A stretch of DNA of 5,479 nt from Thermoflexus hugenholtzii JAD2 (GCA_945861815.1 CAMAVV010000123.1:1-5479); one strand, 5' to 3'; shown: positions 1 through 5,024, counted from the first letter of the stretch. The notes: generated from the letters alone by a model not told the origin. Translations and numbers: made by a program.

Positions 1-47
1 ATCCCTGGTGTGTGCAAGCCATCATCATTGGTGACGACGATGTTCAA
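1..47 (-). CDS. surE: SurE 5'/3'-nucleotidase, N-terminal fragment (gene runs off the left edge)
   Basis: Only the first 15 full codons are in the window, reading (M)NIVVTNDDGLHTPG. This matches the start of SurE, where the conserved N-terminal NDDG carries the acidic metal-binding pair. SurE is a cytoplasmic metal-dependent phosphatase that removes phosphate from nucleoside 5'- or 3'-monophosphates. The start is a TTG codon at 45-47. It is chosen because SurE proteins normally begin a few residues before TNDDG and because an AGGAG Shine-Dalgarno lies at 56-60, 8 nt upstream. The gene lies 75 nt after the panC stop on the same strand, so it is either the last visible member of the pantothenate operon or has its own promoter (see the -10-like box at 100-105). 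The rest of the protein cannot be assessed. Confidence 0.9.
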   Translation of the reverse strand, partial: MNIVVTNDDGLHTPG

Positions 48-55
48 CGGCAAAA

Positions 56-60
56 CTCCT
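56..60 (-). promoter_or_regulatory. Ribosome binding site that fixes the TTG start of surE
   Basis: On the minus strand AGGAG precedes the TTG codon at 45-47 with an 8-nt spacer. No ATG or GTG in this frame lies between this site and the NDDG motif, so the site decides the unusual TTG start. Confidence 0.75.
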
Positions 61-99
61 GGGAGAGTCGAGATGTAGGAAGGTGGGACGCAGGCAGAT

Positions 100-105
100 A
101 TTGTA
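100..105 (-). promoter_or_regulatory. Possible -10 box (TACAAT) for surE
   Basis: TACAAT on the minus strand in the panC-surE spacer matches the sigma-70-type -10 consensus at 5 of 6 positions. It would give a leader of roughly 45 nt. No recognisable -35 box sits at the expected distance, where the sequence is the end of panC. The same hexamer in a similar position precedes hpf (5009-5014), which lends it slight support. Confidence 0.3.
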
Positions 106-122
106 GCGCACGCCAGCGCCCT

Positions 123-959
123 CTACTCCAGCGTCATATTGTCGATAAGCCGCGTCTTGCCGATGCGCACTGCCATGGAGATCAGCGCCGCCCCTTCGAT
201 GTGGCCGTGCAGTTCCTTCAGGCTCTCCGAATCGGCGATGGAGACGTAATCCAGGATGGCGAGAGGTTCCGCGCGTATCGTCTGCTCGACAATGTTGCGT
301 AAGGTATCGGCGTCGCGTTCGCCTTGCTGCCAGCGTTGCTGCGCCAAGCGCATCCCGTTGATAAGGCAGACAGCCGCGGCGCGCTCGCGCTGATTCAGAT
401 AGACGTTGCGGCTGCTCATCGCCAGCCCGTCCGCTTCGCGCACCGTCGGCACAACGACAACATCAAGAGGCATATCCAGGTCTTTCACCATCCGCTTGAT
501 GACACGCACCTGCTGGGCGTCTTTTTCACCGAAGTAGGCGCGCGCGGGCTGGACGGCGTTGAAGAGCTTCGCCACAACGGTATCGACACCGCGAAAGTGG
601 CCCGGCCTGCGCTCGCCCTCCAGCGGCTCCGCGACCGCTCCAGGGACGATGTATGTCTCGAAGCCCTTGGGATAGACCACGTCAGGCGACGGGTTGAAGA
701 CAAAGCCCACGCCTTCCCTTTCGAGCATCGCCAGGTCGCGGTTGAGATCGCGAGGGTAGGCGGCAAAGTCCTCGTTGGGGCCGAACTGAGCCGGGTTGAC
801 GAAGATGCTGACAGCAACGTGGTCGTTCTCCGCCCGGGCGTGGCGCACCAGAATCATGTGCCCTTCGTGGAGGTAGCCCATCGTAGGGACAAAGCCCACA
901 GAGCCTCTCAGCAACGCGCGTATGTGGCGGCATTCGGCGACGGTGTGAACGACATGCAT
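123..959 (-). CDS. panC: Pantothenate synthetase (pantoate--beta-alanine ligase)
   Basis: PanC catalyses the last step of pantothenate (vitamin B5) synthesis: ATP-dependent condensation of pantoate with beta-alanine, through a pantoyl-adenylate, in the cytoplasm. The 278-residue protein has normal length and all the signatures of this nucleotidyltransferase. These are PTMGYLHEGH at 25-34 (the HxGH-type ATP site), SIFVNPAQF at 51-59, RPGHFRGV at 118-125, FGEKD at 143-147 and MSSRN at 181-185 (the KMSKS-like loop). The C-terminal RLIDN, also typical of the family, is intact. ATG at 957-959 gives the expected N-terminus about 24 residues before the PTMG motif. Its Shine-Dalgarno is weak (only GAGAG-like), which suggests some translational coupling to panB, whose stop is 28 nt upstream. 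It is the last pantothenate gene of the cluster, with surE 75 nt downstream. I see no truncation or missing catalytic residue. Confidence 0.98.
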   Translation of the reverse strand: MHVVHTVAECRHIRALLRGSVGFVPTMGYLHEGHMILVRHARAENDHVAVSIFVNPAQFGPNEDFAAYPRDLNRDLAMLEREGVGFVFNPSPDVVYPKGFETYIVPGAVAEPLEGERRPGHFRGVDTVVAKLFNAVQPARAYFGEKDAQQVRVIKRMVKDLDMPLDVVVVPTVREADGLAMSSRNVYLNQRERAAAVCLINGMRLAQQRWQQGERDADTLRNIVEQTIRAEPLAILDYVSIADSESLKELHGHIEGAALISMAVRIGKTRLIDNMTLE

Positions 960-987
960 CGCTATCTCTCGCCGCCAGGCTTTAGGG

Positions 988-1830
988 CTACAGCGCCGCG
1001 ATCTCCGTCAGTTCCTTCACCGCTGCGCTATCCAGGCCGTAGCTCTCCTTGGCCGTGGGGAATGCGCCGCGCTTCACTTCGCCGACGTAGCCGGCGATGG
1101 CGTTCTGCATCAACTCGGCCAGGGAGGCGTAGCGCTTGGCGTGCTTTGGCGCAAGGTCTGGGTAGAGGCCCATGATGTCGTGGAAGACCTGCACTTGGCC
1201 ATCGCAGCTGGGGCCTGCGCCGATGCCGATAGTGGGCACCCTTAGCCGCTCGGTGATGACCTTTGCAAGAGGCGCTGGAATGGATTCGAGGACGATGGCG
1301 AATGCGCCTGCATCCTCAAGCGCGTGGGCGTCTTTGATGAGCTGCACCGCTGCCTTGGGCGTCTTGCCCTGCACGCGAAAGCCGCTGAGCTGATTGACCG
1401 ACTGCGGTGTGAGCCCGATATGCCCAACGACAGGGATGCCGGCCTGGACCATGTGGCGCACGATCTCGGCTGAGCGTTCGCCGCCTTCCAGCTTCACCGC
1501 CTGGCAGTTCGCCTCCTTGAGGAAGCGCCCGGCGTTGTGCATCGCCTCGGAAAGGCTGGCCTGGTACGACATGAACGGCATATCGCCGACGACCATCGCC
1601 CGGCTGCTGCCGCGCACGACGGCCTTTGTGTGGTGCAGCATCTCATCCATCGTCACTGGCAGTGTGGAGTCATAGCCAAGGACAACCATGCCGAGGCTAT
1701 CGCCCACAAGGATCATCTGCACGCCCGCGGCGTCCACGAGCTTTGCCGTGGGGTAGTCATAGGCCGTCAGCATGGCGATCTTTTCGCCAGTGGCTTTCAT
1801 CTGTTTTATCTGGTCAACGGTGATGCGCAT
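988..1830 (-). CDS. panB: Ketopantoate hydroxymethyltransferase
   Basis: PanB transfers a hydroxymethyl group from 5,10-methylene-tetrahydrofolate to alpha-ketoisovalerate, giving ketopantoate, the committed step towards pantoate. The 280-residue protein is a complete TIM-barrel enzyme of this family. The conserved blocks are TAYDYPTAKL (22-31), VGDSLGMVVLGYDSTLPVT (42-60), GDMPFMSY (82-89), VKLEGGE (112-118), GHIGLTPQSV (136-145) and IGIGAG (201-206). The residues corresponding to E. coli metal ligands D45, D84 and E114 are D44, D83 and E115, and the proposed catalytic base E181 corresponds to E182. The ATG at 1828-1830 is preceded by AAAGGAGG with a 6-nt spacer. It lies 30 nt after the panD stop and 28 nt before panC. 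The C-terminal tail after about residue 258 extends slightly beyond the E. coli protein, as in many non-proteobacterial homologues. Confidence 0.98.
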   Translation of the reverse strand: MRITVDQIKQMKATGEKIAMLTAYDYPTAKLVDAAGVQMILVGDSLGMVVLGYDSTLPVTMDEMLHHTKAVVRGSSRAMVVGDMPFMSYQASLSEAMHNAGRFLKEANCQAVKLEGGERSAEIVRHMVQAGIPVVGHIGLTPQSVNQLSGFRVQGKTPKAAVQLIKDAHALEDAGAFAIVLESIPAPLAKVITERLRVPTIGIGAGPSCDGQVQVFHDIMGLYPDLAPKHAKRYASLAELMQNAIAGYVGEVKRGAFPTAKESYGLDSAAVKELTEIAAL

Positions 1831-1836
1831 CGTGAG

Positions 1837-1844
1837 CCTCCTTT
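1837..1844 (-). promoter_or_regulatory. Strong ribosome binding site of panB
   Basis: AAAGGAGG on the minus strand, 6 nt before the panB ATG, is almost ideal. It contrasts with the weak site in front of panC, so panB can be translated independently of panD. Confidence 0.7.
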
Positions 1845-1860
1845 GGCAGTTGCGTATGCC

Positions 1861-2250
1861 TTAGACGCCGAGCGTCACTGTTGCGCGGTCCTGATGGCCG
1901 ACGCGCTCGATCTGATTCAGCTTGTTGAGGTAGCACAGCGTTGGATGGATGTGCTTCGCCTCGGCGTCGTCGACCGTTTGGTAGGTTAGGATGATGACCG
2001 TATGCCCCTTGTGGATGAGGCGCGCCGCTGCGCCGTTGACGCAGATGACGCCAGAGCCGCGCGGCCCTTCGATGGCATACGTGGTGAGGCGCGCGCCGTT
2101 ATCCACGCTCAGCACGTGGACCTCTTCGTAGGGCAGGATGTCCGCCCGTTCCATGAGGTCGGCATCGATGGTTATGCTTCCCTCATAGTCGATGTTCGCC
2201 TCCGTCACCGTCCCGCGGTGGAGCTTGCTCTTCAACATTCTCCTCATCAT
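1861..2250 (-). CDS. panD: Aspartate 1-decarboxylase (pyruvoyl-dependent), proenzyme
   Basis: PanD decarboxylates L-aspartate to beta-alanine, the second substrate of PanC. It is made as a proenzyme that cleaves itself between Gly24 and Ser25, turning Ser25 into the catalytic pyruvoyl group. Here YEGS puts Gly24-Ser25 at exactly the E. coli numbering, which supports the ATG at 2248-2250 as the start. The other family residues are present: K9, H11, Y22, R54, T57, Y58 and N72 (in VNGAAA). The length of 129 residues is normal. The open frame continues far upstream to about 2595, but that part is low-complexity, Arg/His-rich and lies inside the neighbouring gene, so it is not coding. The start overlaps the stop of the preceding gene as ATGA, and an AGGAGGG site lies 6 nt upstream, so the two genes are translationally coupled. 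No panM/panZ-like maturation factor is visible nearby. Confidence 0.97.
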   Translation of the reverse strand: MMRRMLKSKLHRGTVTEANIDYEGSITIDADLMERADILPYEEVHVLSVDNGARLTTYAIEGPRGSGVICVNGAAARLIHKGHTVIILTYQTVDDAEAKHIHPTLCYLNKLNQIERVGHQDRATVTLGV

Positions 2251-3164
2251 CGCAGACCCTCCTGGGGAGCTGTGGCGCTCCGTGATGTTTCGATGCGGTC
2301 GTCGGGACCGCTCAGGATAACGCGCAGAAGGTGCGCGGTTCGTTCGTCGATGGCGCCCTTTGCCTGTGCGACAGGAATGGTGAGCTGGCCTAGTTCGCGG
2401 TAGAGGGCGAGAAGGGCAGGCGCCTTGGTGGCCAGTGTCTCGAGGTGTGCCGCGATCGTCTTGTCGTCGCCCCGTGCGATGGGGCCGGTGAGTGCCTGCG
2501 TGCTGCCCGATTGCTCGATGTTGGCAACGGTCCCTTTGAGCAGCGTCAGTAAGGCCTGCCGCGCATCGGCCCGTGAAAGGCCCTGGGCCTCCCACAACTC
2601 TTCAGCGAGGTTCATCAGCGTCACGACGTAGTTGCTCGCAAAGACACCGCTGATGTGATAGAGCGACTTGTCTTCGGACGATATGGCGACTGGCTTGCAG
2701 CCGATAGCGCGCGCCATCTGGGCGAGGGCCTCTGCCAAAGAGCCTGACCCTTCGATGGCGATGGTGACGCCATCGAGCGTTTGCCCGGCTGCGGTGAAGG
2801 TCTGCATCGGATGGAAGCTGGCTGTCTGCGCGCCAAACGTGGCCGCATGTGCGAGAGCGTCAACGGTGAGCGCGCCGCTGCAATGGACGACGCCCTGGTC
2901 CCTGCGCCACGCGGTCGCGTTCACGATTTCTTGGATAACGTTATCCGGCGTGGTGACAAATACGAGGTCGCAGCGATCGGCGACGACCTGGGGTGAATTG
3001 CAGACGAGTGGCGCGTGGCCTGTGGCATTGGCGAGGCGCGCGGCTGACGCATGAGAGCGAGAGTGGACAGCAGAGATGCGATAGCCATGATGAGCCAGCG
3101 CCTCGGCCAGCGTCGTGCCGAGCCTTCCTGCTCCGATGAATCCTATGTTGCTGAATCCCGTCAT
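2247..3164 (-). CDS. Rossmann-like/DUF2520 oxidoreductase, candidate ketopantoate reductase (PanG type)
   Basis: The 305-residue protein starts with a dinucleotide-binding Rossmann fold: GFIGAGRLGTTLAEAL at about 8-23 holds the GxGxxG motif, and CDLVFVTTPD follows at about 65-74. The middle has the family signatures HCSGA and SFHPMQTF. The helical C-terminal half, with YHISGVFASNYVVTLM and LTGPIARGD, is the DUF2520 domain. It should be an NAD(P)-dependent cytoplasmic dehydrogenase related in architecture to ProC and 6-phosphogluconate dehydrogenase-like enzymes. Its stop overlaps the panD start by ATGA, and panB and panC follow. Ketopantoate reductase is the only pantothenate step not otherwise assigned here. 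PanG of Francisella is an established non-PanE ketopantoate reductase, and from memory it belongs to this kind of family. The reductase role is therefore a good inference, not something shown by the sequence. The ATG at 3162-3164 has AGGGA 7 nt upstream. The gene lies 66 nt after the peptidase gene. Confidence 0.9.
   Translation of the reverse strand: MTGFSNIGFIGAGRLGTTLAEALAHHGYRISAVHSRSHASAARLANATGHAPLVCNSPQVVADRCDLVFVTTPDNVIQEIVNATAWRRDQGVVHCSGALTVDALAHAATFGAQTASFHPMQTFTAAGQTLDGVTIAIEGSGSLAEALAQMARAIGCKPVAISSEDKSLYHISGVFASNYVVTLMNLAEELWEAQGLSRADARQALLTLLKGTVANIEQSGSTQALTGPIARGDDKTIAAHLETLATKAPALLALYRELGQLTIPVAQAKGAIDERTAHLLRVILSGPDDRIETSRSATAPQEGLR
2257..2263 (-). promoter_or_regulatory. 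Ribosome binding site that fixes the panD start
   Basis: AGGAGGG on the minus strand ends 6 nt before the ATG at 2248-2250. Three in-frame ATGs occur (ending at 2250, 2247 and 2238). The spacing favours the first, and it also gives the family numbering of the Gly24-Ser25 cleavage site. The site lies inside the 3' end of the upstream gene. Confidence 0.75.
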
Positions 3165-3178
3165 TTCTGCGTCCCTAC

Positions 3179-3207
3179 GTTCCTGACTTCCCCAGTTCCC
3201 GACTTCC
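3179..3207 (-). repeat. Imperfect tandem repeat in a purine-rich spacer
   Basis: The spacer between the peptidase stop (3231) and the next start (3164) is strongly purine-rich on the minus strand. It holds two 13-nt copies, GGAAGTCGGGAAC (3195-3207) and GGAAGTCAGGAAC (3179-3191). They differ at one base and recur with a 16-nt period. No promoter, terminator or hairpin is evident in the spacer. The second copy ends just before the Shine-Dalgarno of the DUF2520 gene. Confidence 0.55.
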
Positions 3208-3230
3208 TCGAACCTTGCTCCCTGCTCCTC

Positions 3231-4199
3231 TTATAGCTCTCTCACTGCCGGCGCGCCTTGCACCGATTTCGCCGCCTTCACCGCTCTCAAGATTGCCTCG
3301 GCCACCACTTCGGCGGCCGTTGCCCCGATGACTGTGACATCCGAGCGATTCGTCCGCTGTCTACGTTCCCCGGTCGCCATCACAAATATCGTGTCGCCAT
3401 CGAACATCGTGTGCGCCGGGCGGACCGCCATCGCAAGGCCGTTCTGGGCCATCTGCGCCACCTTATTCGTTTGTTCTTTTGTCAGTTGTGCGTCTGTCGC
3501 CACCACTCCGATCGTTGTGTTGCCGCCTGGGGGCGGTGTCTTCCGATTCGCTTGCAGAAGCGCCATCGTGCTTTCGAATCCCTTGCCTGTGGCCTTTCGC
3601 GGCCCGGCTATGGTTTTGCCTGTCTTGGGGTCGACGATTTCGCCCCCTGCGTTCACGACCATGATCGCGCCGATCGTTGTGCCATCGCCAAGCCGTGTGC
3701 TTGCTGTGCCGATTCCGCCCTTCACGATTCCCTTCGGCCCCAGCATCTTCGCGACCGTTGCGCCCGTTCCTGCGCCGACGTTGCCTTCCGCGACCCGGCC
3801 ATCCTTTGCTGCGCGGCAGGCTGCATATCCGCTCTTCGCCGTTGGCCGTATGTTGCCGTCGCCGAGCCCCAGGTCGAAGATGACCGCCGCGCCGACGAGG
3901 GGGACGCTCCACTTGCCTATCTTGAAGCCAGCGCCTCGTTCCGCGAGCCAGGCCATGACGCCGCTTGCCGCATCGAGGCCGAAGGCGCTGCCGCCGGTGA
4001 GGAGGATGCCTTGGACGCGCTCGACGAGGGTGCCTGGACGCATCAGGTCCGTCTCCCGGGTCCCCGGCGCTGAGCCTCGCACGTCTACCCCGGCCACCGC
4101 CCCCTTTTCACAGAGAACCACGGTGCAGCCGGTGAGCGCCTTGGCGTCCGTCCAGTGTCCCACTCGGATGCCTGCGACGTCCGTGATGGCGTTCCACAT
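3231..4199 (-). CDS. P1 family (S58, DmpA/BapA-like) peptidase
   Basis: This 322-residue protein is a member of the DmpA-like N-terminal nucleophile hydrolases. They are made as precursors that cleave themselves and act as aminopeptidases, D-esterases or beta-peptidyl aminopeptidases. Family blocks are ITDVAGIRVGHWTD (5-18), GCTVVL (24-29), RGSAPGTRETDLM (41-53), LTGGSAFGLDAASGVM (67-82), GNVGAGTGATVAK (139-151), NTTIGVVATDA (227-237) and FDGDTIFVMATG (266-277). Aligned to DmpA, where cleavage is before Ser250, the nucleophile here would be Thr228, after Asn227; the Ser-to-Thr change is inferred from my alignment. No signal peptide or membrane segment is visible, so it is probably cytoplasmic. 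The ATG at 4197-4199 is chosen because the conserved ITDVAGI block begins four residues later. Its AGGA is very close, so initiation may be weak. An in-frame ATG at 4218-4220 and a TTG at 4269-4271 are alternatives, but the latter would place the terminator hairpin inside the gene. It is the first gene of the likely pantothenate operon. Confidence 0.93.
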   Translation of the reverse strand: MWNAITDVAGIRVGHWTDAKALTGCTVVLCEKGAVAGVDVRGSAPGTRETDLMRPGTLVERVQGILLTGGSAFGLDAASGVMAWLAERGAGFKIGKWSVPLVGAAVIFDLGLGDGNIRPTAKSGYAACRAAKDGRVAEGNVGAGTGATVAKMLGPKGIVKGGIGTASTRLGDGTTIGAIMVVNAGGEIVDPKTGKTIAGPRKATGKGFESTMALLQANRKTPPPGGNTTIGVVATDAQLTKEQTNKVAQMAQNGLAMAVRPAHTMFDGDTIFVMATGERRQRTNRSDVTVIGATAAEVVAEAILRAVKAAKSVQGAPAVREL

Positions 4200-4231
4200 A
4201 TTCCTACTCGTAAGGTGCATATCGCGGGGGC

Positions 4232-4266
4232 AAAGAAAAAGCCCTCTCGCATAGACCGAGAGGGCT
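4232..4266 (-). terminator. Intrinsic terminator in the leader of the peptidase-pantothenate operon
   Basis: On the minus strand AGCCCTCTCG (4266-4257) and CGAGAGGGCT (4249-4240) form a perfect 10-bp stem with a 7-nt loop, followed directly by TTTTCTTT. It works in the minus direction only, since the plus-strand 3' side has no T-run. It lies about 155 nt after the hpf stop but only 32 nt before the peptidase ATG, and downstream of a promoter-like sequence. It can therefore end hpf transcripts, and also acts as a conditional terminator within the leader of the next operon. Confidence 0.88.
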
Positions 4267-4384
4267 CGCAAATGCCGTTGCTGTGGCCGTCTCGGTCGTC
4301 CATACGATCCAAGCGACTGCTAAACCAACTGTTTAGACCGCTGCTTTGTTCATCGCCGCGAGGGGTCGATGTCTCAGCGCCACC
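4232..4384 (-). promoter_or_regulatory. Candidate transcription attenuator/riboswitch-like leader
   Basis: The predicted 5' leader can fold in two exclusive ways. The segment GACCGAGACGGC (4297-4286) is complementary at 11 of 12 positions to GCCCTCTCGGTC (4265-4254), which is the 5' arm plus loop of the terminator. That pairing (8 bp, one C-C mismatch, 3 bp, 20-nt loop) would destroy the terminator. A hairpin upstream, GG-A-TCGT/ACGA-CC (4310-4294, bulged A4308), shares 4294-4297 with the antiterminator strand and could act as the anti-antiterminator. Two further hairpins lie 5' of these. One is CATCG/CGATG (4371-4351). The other is at 4342-4312, with CTAAAC/GTTTAG as its upper stem, two G-U pairs, AGCG/CGCT as its lower stem and a bulged CA. 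No T-box sequence (AGGGTGG..CCGCG type) or other riboswitch that I know is recognisable. The regulated genes would be the P1 peptidase and the pantothenate genes. A stand-alone small RNA of about 145 nt is the alternative. Confidence 0.6.
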
Positions 4385-4414
4385 ACTATATCAGGCGGGT
4401 CAAGAGGGGCGCAA
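4385..4414 (-). promoter_or_regulatory. Probable extended -10 promoter for the peptidase-pantothenate operon
   Basis: TGATATAGT at 4393-4385 on the minus strand is an extended -10 element (TG, one base, then TATAGT, 5 of 6 matches to TATAAT). A weak -35, TTGCGC (4414-4409), lies 18 nt upstream; extended -10 promoters tolerate a poor -35. It starts just after the hpf stop codon. Transcription would begin near 4378 and run through the hairpin leader. Confidence 0.5.
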
Positions 4415-4420
4415 GCGGGG

Positions 4421-4963
4421 CTATTGGTTCGCCGGCTCGATGAGGCCGTAGCCGCCATTCCTGCGGCGGTAAAGAACGTTATAGACATTTGTCTCAGCGT
4501 TCACGAAGAAGTAAAAGTCGTGCCCCAGGGCCTCCATCTCTTCGATGGCCTCCTCTGGAGAGACGGGCTTCATAGCGAAACTCTTCCGCCGGGTGATGCG
4601 GAGCGCCCGCGGAGGCGCAGGAGCGATTCCCGGCTCTTTCATCTGCCGCCGGCTCCGCTGCTCCACTCGGTAGACCCTGCCCTTGAATCGCTCTAGTTGC
4701 TTGCGAAGGGAAAGCGTCGCCGCGTCCACTGCCGACTGGAAGCTGGCTGCGCGCTCTTGGCTGCGAATGGTCGCGCCATTGAGGGAGAGCGTCACTTGCA
4801 CTACGTTCTGGTCGGCAAGGGACTTGGTCTTTTCCTTGGCAAGCTCCACGCGCGCCGTCTGAATGCCCGGCTGGTACTTCTGGAGGTGGCCGATCTTTTC
4901 CCTGGCGTACTCTTCAAGGTTGTCCCGAAGCTCGAATCCCTTTGCGCCAATCTGGATATCCAT
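4421..4963 (-). CDS. hpf: Long-form ribosome hibernation promoting factor
   Basis: This 180-residue protein has the two-domain architecture of long HPF. The N-terminal S30AE/RaiA-type domain (about 1-100) starts MDIQIGAKGFELRDNLEEYA. It binds the decoding region of the 30S subunit in place of mRNA and tRNA. A variable linker follows (about 101-123). The C-terminal dimerisation domain (about 124-180) carries RRKSFAMKPVSPEEAIEEME, LGHDFYFF and NVLYRRRNGGYGLIEP. Long HPF pairs two 70S ribosomes into inactive 100S particles during slow growth or stress. The ATG at 4961-4963 is preferred over an upstream in-frame start at 5035, because the extra 24 residues are not family-like and overlap comF, and because an ideal AGGAGG lies 5 nt upstream of this ATG. 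The gene is 61 nt downstream of comF, a common neighbour. It ends with TAG, 221 nt before the next gene. Confidence 0.97.
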   Translation of the reverse strand: MDIQIGAKGFELRDNLEEYAREKIGHLQKYQPGIQTARVELAKEKTKSLADQNVVQVTLSLNGATIRSQERAASFQSAVDAATLSLRKQLERFKGRVYRVEQRSRRQMKEPGIAPAPPRALRITRRKSFAMKPVSPEEAIEEMEALGHDFYFFVNAETNVYNVLYRRRNGGYGLIEPANQ

Positions 4964-4968
4964 CGTCT

Positions 4969-4974
4969 CCTCCT
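4969..4974 (-). promoter_or_regulatory. Ribosome binding site that fixes the hpf start
   Basis: AGGAGG on the minus strand, 5 nt before the ATG at 4961-4963, settles the start. The pyrimidine run just upstream contains CCTCC (4993-4989), which could pair with GGAGG (4973-4969) and mask the site; this is only a 5-bp possibility. Confidence 0.75.
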
Positions 4975-5008
4975 GCGGTTTATGGGGTGGAGGGAGGTCT
5001 CTTCCTCT

Positions 5009-5014
5009 ATTGTA
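5009..5014 (-). promoter_or_regulatory. Possible -10 box (TACAAT) for hpf
   Basis: TACAAT on the minus strand, about 46 nt before the hpf ATG, would give a leader of roughly 40 nt. No clear -35 box is present. A perfect 5-bp inverted repeat, GGTCT-GCT-AGACC, lies immediately upstream (5019-5031), overlapping the comF stop. A separate promoter would suit hpf, which is usually induced in stationary phase or stress, but this is inference. Confidence 0.35.
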
Positions 5015-5024
5015 GGCTGGTCTG

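Noticed and set aside
324..1175. Long plus-strand open frame opposite panC and the end of panB
   Set aside because: It crosses two well-supported minus-strand genes and their spacer, lacks a ribosome binding site and has a His/Arg-rich composition typical of antisense frames.
2251..2595. Upstream extension of the panD open frame as an N-terminal domain
   Set aside because: It is Arg/His/Pro-rich out-of-frame translation of the DUF2520 gene, and panD family numbering starts at 2250.
3258..4254. Two long plus-strand open frames (3258-4073 and 3328-4254) opposite the P1 peptidase
   Set aside because: They are antisense shadows of a GC-rich gene with clear family motifs; their products are low-complexity Arg/Cys/Pro/Ala-rich and show no family I recognise.
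4312..4344. tRNA-like D-arm (AGTTGGTTTAGC on the minus strand), suggesting a tRNA gene in the hpf-peptidase gap
   Set aside because: No matching acceptor stem, anticodon arm or GTTCGANTC T-arm follows; downstream sequence instead forms the antiterminator and terminator.
4333..4353. Short leader ORF MNKAAV ending in TAA, as a possible leader peptide
   Set aside because: It has no Shine-Dalgarno, only six codons and no run of regulatory codons; its bases are explained as part of the leader hairpins.
4398..4403. TTGACC as a good -35 box for the operon promoter
   Set aside because: It lies only 7 nt from TATAGT, and 15-19 nt downstream there is no -10-like hexamer.
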